Assembly: GCA_016098155.1 (NCBI GenBank)
Contig: JAAAJB010000381.1
Coordinates: 2,073-34,072 of the forward strand
Direction: 5' to 3'
Length of the DNA stretch: 32,000 nucleotides
Source: Actinomortierella ambigua
Taxonomy: Eukaryota > Mortierellomycota > Mortierellomycetes > Mortierellales > Mortierellaceae
Shown: one piece after another, positions 1 through 9,368 of the stretch
Layout: the number at the start of each line of letters is the position of its first letter
Position numbering within the stretch: position 1 is the stretch's first letter
Translations under genes and position numbers: made by a program
Notes under the pieces: generated by a model
The model's database searches: none
What the model was told of the DNA's origin: nothing
What the model saw: the letters and a program-made list of their open reading frames with translations, nothing else

Positions 1-119
1 GCAAGAGTGAATCTCTCTATCCCACGCCCTTTAGCTTTCTCTCTTTTTTTTTTTGACCTATGACAAGAAAAAAAAAGAGAGAAAGCTAAAGGGCGTGGGA
101 TAGAGAGATTCACTCTTGC
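1..119. repeat. Near-perfect inverted repeat (hairpin)
   Basis: Positions 1-43 are the exact reverse complement of 77-119. The T-run at 44-54 faces the A-run at 68-76, so about 52 pairs close over a short centre (roughly 55-67). The arms start with GCAAGAGTGAATC and end with GATTCACTCTTGC. It ends exactly at window base 1, so the true outer end may lie beyond the window. It could be a small foldback or MITE-like element, a hairpin RNA source, or a fold-back artefact at a contig end. The sequence alone cannot decide. No coding content is seen. Confidence 0.9.
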
Positions 120-2723
120 CAGCCTACCACCAACAGTGGCATTGGCAGTAGGTCGGAGACAGCCAAGCGGTCAGATTGGAATGTAATTCCCTTACCCCGC
201 TTATTTCTCCCTCTCTCGTATTCTCCATCTTCTCCCTCCGCTCCAATCTCTAGACAAATGGTGTGCTGTCAAGATGGCGGGAGCCAGTAACGCGCGCCCT
301 TTTGCCTGTTTCTTTTTCTATTCATGCATGGGCGCTGGGTTATTTCTCACTCCCGACTTGTTCAAGCTGAGCTATTGTTGCAAGAGAGGGGCTGGCATAT
401 GTATAGATGTATCTAACGAGGTATTTTTCGAGCACACCGTTCGGGTATCTATGCGTGGAATGTTGCAGCTATAGTAGATGCAGATGGATGAAGGTGGGGT
501 GGGTGGTCGATGCTATACACATGATATAGGTATATACATACATCCCATCCGTACCACTACATCGTGAGCGAATGCAATGATTTGGTGTGCTCTTCCAAAA
601 ACAAGCTCTTTTGTTTTTTCACTCACCCAACCATTTTTACCCTTCTTCTCCCAGCCAGTGTTCACCCGTGTGCATGTCATTGTTGAGAGAATACTGTATT
701 GTTTGTGCTTGAAAATGTTAGCGGAACAATCCCCGACCCCAAACAAATAAAGTTTAGTCAAAGGCGGGGTGTCCTGCTGGACAGCAGAGGCCATACAAGG
801 CTGCTCTTTGGCCAACGTGATGGACTTTTCGTGCTGCGATTGGCTCCTCCGGTGCACACCGTCTCTTCTTGCCTTCCGTTTGTGTCTGTGCACGCACTTT
901 TTGGGATGGAGGTGAGCGAACAACACAAAAACGGAAACAGCGCATGCCTTCCATGATCGATTAAGGTTTATTTTGGACCCCTATTCACTTTTTCACTTCT
1001 TCTCCAATGTCGTTCAAAGCCAATCCCCACCACCATCTGTATACTCTCTTTCACACAACACGCACTCATTCGCTCTCGGTTTCCCTATCGTCACAACGGC
1101 ATCGACGATCAATGGTAGCACGTACCTTTTTTTAACTGTTGAACCTTTAATTCCTTTTTCTGGGTCGATATTGGACCATGGTGCTCGTGTGAGTCGATTC
1201 CCATTTAAGGGCATTGACCCTCTTTATGAATGGATGCGCGGGAAAGCCCCTCCCAATGGTATTACTCTGGTCTCGGTTGCCATCCTGCTATTGATGTGCC
1301 TTAAAGAGTCTTGTCGGTCATTATCGTCCTTTTGCTGAAACGGCAAGGGGGGTGTTATGGAGTTTACAGTTTCTCTCTGCATGCCGCTGCCAGCATGGTT
1401 ATTTACGCCGATTCCCCTCAACCGATACGAGGTTGTTCCACAAGGTCGGAAAGTCAATCATCAGTCTCCCATGTGAAGCTTGTAGTGGTTGGATTCACTG
1501 CCTGGGCCCTCTCCTTCCTCTTCCTCTCTCTCTCTCACTCACTCTCTCTCTCTCGTCCTCTCGCGTACCACTTGTTGGGCTTTTTTTCTTTCCATGTATT
1601 GTATATGGTTTGAACAAGGCAAATAGAAGATCATACTCGTTATCGATTTTCTCACCGCCACAGGGAAAGAGAAACAATGGCATGTGATCTAGTCTAGACA
1701 ATACCACACCTTATGTAGCTTGCGGCTTCTCAGGAGAGGTGCAAAGGGAGTGATCCTCGCTCTTGGATGACTTCTTTCCCCCTCCTTCCTTCGCATACCC
1801 TCCTCTCTCCCCTATCTCACACCTTCCTGCTGCTGGTCATTTCGTTTCTAAACGTACATACATTTTGTTTTGATTTCTCATTGGTTTTTTTTGACTCTCA
1901 TTCTCCGCCAAAATGGAAAATGGCGCCATGGAGGCAAAATGGAGGCTGCGCAAAACGTTGTTCCTTTTTCTCCCCCCTGTGTTTAATTGATTGGCTTTGT
2001 TGCATGACTAGCATACTCGCATGGTTACAACCCGATGCAGTGCAATGAGTCTAGGAGAACCTGCAGTATGAAAAGATGTGTACACACCCAAACGCAAGGA
2101 CGAGCCCAGACCTTGTATTTTCCCTCTTCTCCTACATGTATCCCTTTTCGGCGTTTTCCCACGAATCAACTCGAATAGATAGACATCTTTTCCCTTTTGT
2201 TTGATCTTTGGTCTACAGTGGCTCCTTACAGTCTATCGTGGGCTTCGGCCCAGCTAGCCGAGGAAAACGAGAAATGAGCAAACAAAAAAAATAGGGGATA
2301 TTGTTGTTGTCGCACATGCCAAAACTTTTTTTTTGTACCATTGTACATTGTTGGCGTCCATTCACTCTTTTTTTCGCAAGCATCATTAGTTTATTCCGTA
2401 AGAGAAAGACGCAATAATAATAGTAGTAGCAAGAAAGAAAAAAAACATAAGAATGCAAAAGTGTGATGAAGGTGTTGAGTGCCGAGGAAGGGGTTTCTGG
2501 AAGGAAGGGGTCGTGGCGGTGCAAAATGAGGAGGGATGGATTCGTGACATGCTATCTGTAGTGGGAAAAAAAGGGGGGGGGGATGTAAGGAATGCTCTGA
2601 ATGGAGCGGTATCTATTATATAACTTGTTGTATTCTTTCTTTCTCTCTGCTTTTTGTTTTCCTTGTAACACCTTGATCTAATCAAGAAGAGAAAACGCGA
2701 CCGATCACTTGGCGCATTCTGCA
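120..2723. other. No supportable gene; AT- and CT-rich spacer
   Basis: About 2.6 kb lie downstream of the transporter stop codon. Open frames here are short, overlap one another on both strands and show no recognisable domain. The stretch contains a CT-rich tract (about 1509-1563), poly-T/poly-A runs and an AATAAA-like string near 745. An 'aaaatgga'-rich patch with a small palindrome (ATGGCGCCAT) lies at about 1911-1945. The right end should contain the 3' UTR of the minus-strand transporter. I see no tRNA or rRNA. Confidence 0.6.
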
Positions 2724-5479
2724 TCACTCATTAAACAAAAAGTACATCATAAAGCTACTCAGCACCGTGATCAGCACCGTGCCTGCTGCGTACTGGACGG
2801 CAATGACCGCCGCCATCTCGGCCCCAGCATTCTGCGACCGCTTGTCCCAGACCTGGGCCAGCACAAAGCAAATGATTGACGTCGGTGATCCGCTCATCAA
2901 CATCAGCGTGAACTGCAGCATATGGTTATGCACATCCACAATCCCCCATCCATGGACCAGCCATCGCTGCACCAGGTAAATCCCCACCATCGGACACACC
3001 ACCAGCTTCACCAAGGTGATCATCGTCAACGCCGGCACCAACGGTCGCCATCTGCCTGGCTTCAGCCGCGACAGCGAAGCGCCCAAGACTGTCAGCCCAA
3101 GAGGCACACAGCATCCACCCAACAGTAGCGTCACCTCGTGGATGAAGCTCAGCGGTGGCAGCTCGTCAAACGATGGCACGGGCTGCGACGTCACGACGAA
3201 CAGCGCGCGCAAAGGTGGGGTCAAGGCGACGATCAGACCCAGGATCAGACCGATGGTTGGTGGCGTCAGGTATTCGCGCGTCGTGTGGAAGATTGCGGAC
3301 CAGAAGCGGCCCTTCTCCTTGGCCTTGAAGGACCGTTCGAGCTGTGGGGGCATTACCGGAAGCGGTTCTTCGGCTGTGGGAGGAGGAGGAGAAGGAGAAG
3401 TCGACATGGTACCCGCAGCGACTGTAGCGAGAGATGATGTGCTTGACGATGAAGAGACGGCACCACTGGAACTGGCGTAGGCGGCCGATGTTGGCGATAA
3501 TGTCGAGTGACTATGGAAGGTGCTGCCACTGTCGTTGCTGCTGTTGCCACTGCCACTGCTGCCGCTGGTGCTGCTGCCAGAAAGGGTGCTGGACAGCGGT
3601 GTGGTCGGGCTGGTGTTGACCGAAGATCCGCGGGAGGACGAGGCCATGGTCGCCTGACGGATCGCAGCAATGGAGGCCAAGGACGCCTTGCGGGCACCAG
3701 ATCCACCTGCACGGCCTTTGGCTCCAGCAGCAGAGGACGGCGTGGACGACGGCGAATGCTTAGAGCTGGACTGAAGCAGCCCAGAGTCGTCGTCCAGGTG
3801 TGTGTGGTTCGAGTAGCGGGTCAGGTTGCTTGAGGTGCTCTCTACACTATAGCGTGTCATGTAGCTGGGCACCCCGTATGGATTCTGCTGCAGTGGGTAC
3901 TGGTGTGACTGCTGTTGCTGAGGATGATAATGATGATGGTGTTGGTACATCGACGGCATGGCCACAGGGACTGGAGGCGACACGATCGTCGGCATGGGTG
4001 GCTGGATTCTGGGTGGCGATGGGAAGCCAAGGGGCGAGACCATGGAAGGAGAAGAGTTGGATGAGGGAGGTGTCGAGTCTTGTGCGCGGATGGCGCGCGA
4101 AGTACTGGCGGGTGAGTAGGTGGGGTATTGGTGCTGCTGTGGAGATCGAATTCCAGAAGTGTGGGTAGTAAGATCATCGTGGAATGGGCTGTGGGAGGCG
4201 CTGCGGCCTGGAGATTCGTCAAGGGAGATCGTGGACATGTTGTGGGTCGAGATTGAATTTGACAGACCTTTGGTATGACCACTACCACTACCACTAACAA
4301 CGCGAGCACTGTCATAGTCAGTGCGGTCGTCGAAGCTGACCATTGTTGACGTGGAGGAAAAGGTGCTGTAAAGGCCATTGCCTTGCAATATTGGCGATCC
4401 CTTGTCATGCAAATGGAAGGGGGACGTCTGGCTGAAGACAGTCATTTGGTGGGCCTCGTGACTATGGCGGGGGTCGTCGAGAGGTAGAATCGAATGGTGG
4501 TTGTCCTGGGCGGTATTCATAGCTGCAATGCGTTTTGATTCTTTTACGTGATCGTACCGGATCAGGCGGAAGCCGCCGAGAGGAAACAGAAAAACGTAGA
4601 ATACGGCAATGAATACGCTCGAATAGGCGGTGCCTCGGGCGCCATCGCCAACGAGGAACGGTGGATGGTCCGATACCGCCAGGATGATTGAAATGGGTAG
4701 ATCTCCCTATTGCGCGACATTGATTCAGCAAATGTAGCTGTTAGAAAAATCAATTATTGTAACCCCTATTTTTTGGGGCGCGGGGGCGGGGAGCCTGTTT
4801 GTGTGGTAAGAATACTTACAAAGTTGGTAAACATTGTGGCTGCCACGATGCCCCAGTAGATACGCTTGGGCACGTGGCATACCCGTTGGATGAATAGGCC
4901 AAACAACCCTCCCATGAGTATCCAGAGGGTGGCAATCGCAGCCACATATCTATATGGCAGAAGGGAAAACGATATTAGGGCTAGTACTGTGCTCTTCTTT
5001 TCTTTCGTTTCGTAAGAGAACACTGAGGTACGAGACTGATAATAAGACTGCATGTTTACCCAAGTTCGCGGATGTTATCTTGACTGACACAGGACAGCAT
5101 CTTGGCAAAGAGGAGAGCAGGCAAGGTGTAGTTGAGAATCATACCAGCTACACACTTGGCGCCAAGTGGTGACAACAGTCCATGTCTGGCCATGATGGCA
5201 CCACATCCTAATGGTAGAATTGGTGGCCAAAATGAACTTTGTGGGTGAGTAGGGTGACTTGTAGTATTATAAGATAAGATAGAGGAAGGGAAGAGTGGGG
5301 ATCCCACAAACCTGCAAATATGAGGAACTTGAATATGGGCCTACAGTCAGCCAGTCAATATGAGGAGCAAAAAATGTCAGACAAAACATGCCCTTTCATC
5401 TTATCTTGAAACCAGGGATAGCGGCGCAATTTTGGGCTTACTTTGCGCTGGTCCAGATAATAGTCCCAAGGGATACCAT
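2724..5479 (-). CDS. Auxin efflux carrier family membrane transporter (Ecm3-like), 5 exons
   Basis: Exons on the minus strand are 5442-5479, 5312-5340, 5060-5207, 4820-4949 and 2724-4706, joining to a 775-residue protein with all phases consistent. The N-terminal half holds the first bundle of the family: start MVSLGTIIWTSAKPIFKF, then ARHGLLSP, LNYTLPALLFAK, and MFTNF|GDLPISI, where NF-GDLPI spans the intron and matches the family's conserved N-x-x/G-(N/D)-L-P signature. Residues about 165-570 are a long Ser/Pro/Gln/His-rich, probably disordered cytosolic loop. From about 571 the second bundle follows (PPTIGLILGLIVAL, LGLTVLGASL, SGSPTSIICFVLAQ), ending FMMYFLFNE. The family comprises plasma-membrane or ER transporters of small organic anions (PF03547). 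The substrate in fungi is unclear, and auxin transport should not be assumed. The start is the first in-frame ATG giving the family N-terminus. The 29-nt second exon is unusually small, but its product continues the first helix exactly. Confidence 0.92.
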
Positions 5480-8400
5480 GAATACTTATGCCAGAGAGAG
5501 AAATCGTGCAGGCGAGGGACAGTCGGATGTAGGAGAGGGGTTGGTCGAGATAAACCCTTCACAAACTTGCACCAACGGCAAGAGAGCGGTGATAGAAAGA
5601 ATGCGCCGTGATCAAGTAGGGTCCCCAATCGAGTGAGGTGTCAAAGAGGGGGCAAATCCTGAAGATGGTGTAATGGTTTGAGTTGGGTGGTGGCGGTGGC
5701 TGCCCCAGGTATGTCTGTTGAATGGTGGGCAGTAGTTGATGAGGTGGAGGGGAGAGGAAGCCACAAAGGCAAGAAGGAGTGCCGAGATGAGAATGGGAAA
5801 TTTGGGGTCCTTTTTTCGAGAGTTCAACGACGGGAGACCAACGGTTAGTGACATGGATGAAAACATCGAAGAGCACGGGCATGATAGGGCCACAGAGGTT
5901 GTGAACGAAGAATGAAAAGGCACAGCTCTAGGATAGTTTCAGTGTGAGAGCCAGAGGAGCGAGATGGAGGGAAGCTGACAACGAGAGCGAGGGAGAACTG
6001 TGTCTGTGTATGCAAGAGAGCTAAAAGTGTTGCTGCGTGAGGGTTGTTCCACAGGTCAAAAAGGGGGTGGGGCAGGGACAGGGGACATTTGTAAGCCATC
6101 TTTTGCGTATTGCACTCTTTCGCGTGGACAACTGGAGGGTGCTAACGACCTCACAGGATTTCTCCAAGGTGGAGAACAAGGGCAAGGAATAGCTAAGAGC
6201 CAGTGAGCACAAGTCGAGAGCGCGGAGGCAACACCGACAGAGCGCCAACATGACCTTTTTGGTGCAGAGAAAAAAAGGATCTGTGGTGTAAAAAATTGTG
6301 CTCAACAAGACTGTATGTAAGAATAGAGACTCTAGGAGGTCCTTTACAGATGTAAAAGAATAAAATTGAAAACGAAGGGTAGGCAGAAGGCTGAAAAAAA
6401 AGGCTGGTCGACAAGAGATAAAATTGTGAAGGATAGAGGGAGGGACACTGGACAAAAGAGAGAGGATACCTTCTCTCGTCTGTCAAATGAATATCGTTGG
6501 GATGAGACGGAGAAGGATGGGTTAAGATAGGAGATGTGGGATAAGAATCTCGCGCTTCCAACGTGCCTGTTCTCGGTCTAGAATAGTGTCGGGATTCACG
6601 GTCGACAGGGTTGTTTGTTTCAGCTGCCAAGAGTTTGAAAGCCTCGAGAAGGTCGAAGGAAGAGGCTGAAGGCGAGTTGATTGCAAAGTGGAGGTAAGGG
6701 ATAGATACAGAGAAAGGGATGGAGAATGGCACATTGTCGATGGACTGAAAGAAATCGAGTCGGGGTAGACTTACGTAGCTGCCGCTTCAAAGGGACAAAG
6801 CAACCATGAAAGCAAGGACAAAAAAAAAGAAAATCGGGAAGGTTGTGTGTAAAAATGAAGCAGGGTGACTGAGAGGCGAAGGAAAGGGAGGAAAGCAGAG
6901 TAGAGGGCAGTATTGTTGTCGTCAACGAGAGGCGTAGCACGGATGGGGTCTAGAGATAGAGTGTTTAGGGAAACAGGTAGCGGCTGTGATGGGTCGTTAT
7001 GAGCGGTGAGGGGTGGTTCATAGGTGGAAGGGGGGGGATGACGGTAGTATAATAGTCGACGCAAAAGATGGAGGGGTGGAGATGAGTGTGTATGTGTTTA
7101 AGTGCGTGTGTGTGCGTGTCAGTGGCAAGCGCCGTGAATTAGGACCTGGCGATGAGGTGTATGGAAGGGAGTCGTTACAAGTGTTCGAAGAAAGTGCTGA
7201 GGATATGTGGAATAAAAAAAGAGTACGAGAAAAAAGAACGTTGGGTGTCGCTTTTGCGACATGGGGAAAGGAACCTTGGGGTTCGGACCGCAGCTCATCA
7301 GACGAAGCCCAACGAGGGCCAGCGGTCAATGGAGGGGACGCAGAGTGGTAAGAAAGTAGGTGGTTTTGAGATACTGCTCTAGATATGCAGGTCAGGGCCC
7401 AGGAGAACGAGCCCAAGGGTGAACAAACAGGTCCGGATGGGACATGGCCATATGAGATTGGATGCAAAAGGCATGGCGCTCATCAACGCGACAGGCTCAT
7501 GCATTAGCAGCAATAATAAAAAAGGGATATTCCTAGTCGATCGACGCCCACCCAACCAATCCGCTGTTTATCTAGGGAATGCTCGAAGGATACAACGCTA
7601 TTAAAAAGCAAACACCCTTTTTTCTTCCCCTTAGTCTTCCTCTTCTTCTTCCTCTTCCTCCTCCCCTTCTCATCCGTCATGGAGAGAAACAGCGGGTGAC
7701 AGCATCGGGCGTCTCTTAAACCTTTCCGTCTACTTGTATTACATGAATGCATTGTCAGTTGCGCAGAGGTTGCACGCTCCTCATTTCTCCAACCTCCTTG
7801 TTCGAGGACACAGAGAAAACAGAATATAGGATACCGCCTTGACAGTATATAGTTATTTTATCCGGTCAGCCTTCTCGAAGCGTCCAACCAGTCTACCTCG
7901 AAAGGGTTGATCTTTGGTTGCTCCAGTTGATATTGTTTTTTTGTTTGTTTTCGGAAGGGGAAAACCACATGTGCCTGGGTTAGTAACGATCGATCGTGCT
8001 TCAAAGAACCAATGCACACCTTGGGGAAATAAAGGGGGAGGGGGCACCAGTTGTTTGTGACCCGTGTTACCCAAACACAGTCGCGTTCTATCCCCACCAG
8101 CTTCTCCGTGGGGAAGCCTGTAAGGCATACTATGATGTTGACTTTGGTGCCCCAGCTCCTGTTAGGAGCCATCTTCACGAGGGGAGAATATCCTTACATT
8201 GGGCCAATGCACAAAGAGTTTCAAGATCTCTCTTTTTTTTCTGCTTGTTTCTGTGTGTGGGCGGGTTCTGTCCCTTTTGGTGATGCTCGTCAAAGGCTCC
8301 CCAGCACGCATCCCGCTCGGAGTCCTTCCATTATCACGGGTGCTCTTTCTTTGCATCTTTCTTCCCCATGGCCTCACTCTCCGCAGCGCCTTTTTTTTTC

Positions 8401-8678
8401 TCTCCACTTGAATACGATGGTAATGTTTTGTTCTCCTGATGGTAATGGCCACCATCCTTAAACTGTCTCTCCGTAGCTCTTTGTCCCCTTCTTCCTTCCT
8501 TGAAGACCACGCTGAGCCACAAGTCCTCTTGCATTTGCTGACCACTTCCGTCACTTGCACCTCCTGGCTCATCGCCCTTGATGATTTTTATTTTCTGTGT
8601 ACATCACACTGCAAGCGAGTGTTGAGAGGGAGGGAGAGAAGGCGCAAGGGGCTCGAGTACAAACAAAGAGGGTGAGAT
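5480..8678. other. Long non-coding-looking region, pyrimidine-rich on the minus strand
   Basis: About 3.2 kb lie upstream of the transporter. From about 5640 to 7380 the plus strand is strongly purine-rich (GA-rich; the minus strand is CT-rich), like leaders and introns elsewhere in this window, so a long 5' UTR or promoter is possible. Minus-strand open frames here are Ser/Leu/Pro low-complexity shadows of that composition. At about 8040-8240 several overlapping frames on both strands stay open for 70-130 codons. None shows a known domain, and splice signals favour no strand clearly. No gene is called. Confidence 0.5.
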
Positions 8679-8843
8679 TTACGCCTCTTGGAGCACCAAT
8701 GTCGCTCGTACCTGGTTGAATCGAGAACAAGGTTCGACCTTAGCGGAGGGTACACACCTTGAAATTGATCCGTCAACGAGCTTGTCAGCCCGCTTCAGAG
8801 ATTCCCAGTCCTGAAGGAGGGTACCGGTGTCAGTGTCAGTCAT
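8679..8843 (-). CDS. Possible small protein or first exon, unknown function
   Basis: ATG at 8843 follows a pyrimidine-rich leader (tcttcctctctccctct) of the type seen before other starts here. It opens MTDTDTGTLLQDWESLKRAD, a soluble, acidic/basic, helix-like sequence. Read without splicing it gives 54 residues, ending at TAA 8679-8681. Alternatively, exon 1 ends at 8758 (AG|GTGTGT) or at a second GT after CAG at about 8700. A strong pyrimidine tract ending in CTTGCAG (about 8610) would then be the next acceptor. I could not find a continuation that stays open for long, and I do not recognise the family. It is divergent from the glomulin gene, so the two would share the 8844-9368 spacer. RNA evidence would settle whether it is expressed and how it is spliced. 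Confidence 0.3.
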   Translation of the reverse strand: MTDTDTGTLLQDWESLKRADKLVDGSISRCVPSAKVEPCSRFNQVRATLVLQEA

Positions 8844-9368
8844 AGAGGGAGAGAGGAAGAGAGAGCAAGCTAGCGAGAGAGAGAGAGAGAGAGAGAGTCA
8901 GAAACAGAGAAAGAGAGGGATGGAAAGTGAAAAGGGGCTTTTAGCGCTAGCGCTGCTCTGTACGAGAATGGAAGACTTCGTCCAACCCCATCCATCAAGG
9001 CTCCTTTGTCCCCTCGCTAGCAGCATGCCTTTTTTATGTCGAGATTTAACCTCCTTCCTTCTATCGTTTTGAACGTTCTCCTTGAGCAAAGCGCTCGGAT
9101 AAAAGTTCTTCTGCGAGCGAGATGCGGTGACTTCTCATTATCCATGTTTTAATTGATATCGCGTGAATCCAAATGGTACGACTTTCTACGTTGCAGCAAA
9201 CGAAAAACGCAAAATTTGACTGACCTCAAGGTTCTTCGTGAAAATGTTCTCCGGGTGTGTGGCCCATGATTCCATGATTGGGTGGACTACAGATGTGCGC
9301 AGTCACGCCCAACTTTGGCGGGCCTTTCCTCCTTGGCATTTGACGCGTTTGTGCAATCAACACAGACC
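8844..9368. promoter_or_regulatory. Spacer upstream of glomulin, with (GA)n microsatellite
   Basis: This 525-bp spacer separates the possible minus-strand gene from the plus-strand glomulin gene. A GA dinucleotide run (about 8873-8897) and further GA-rich sequence to about 8935 lie next to the minus-strand start, so it would be CT-rich in that gene's leader. The right part contains no strong motif that I can name. Confidence 0.45.

Noticed and set aside
3857..4408. Alternative frame of 183 codons within the transporter loop
   Set aside because: It is a low-complexity shadow of the Ser/Gln/His-rich disordered loop. The main frame continues into conserved membrane helices.
6193..6732. 179-codon minus-strand frame in the CT-rich upstream region
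   Set aside because: It is a Ser/Leu/Phe/Pro-biased translation of a pyrimidine tract, with no domain and overlapping frames of similar length.
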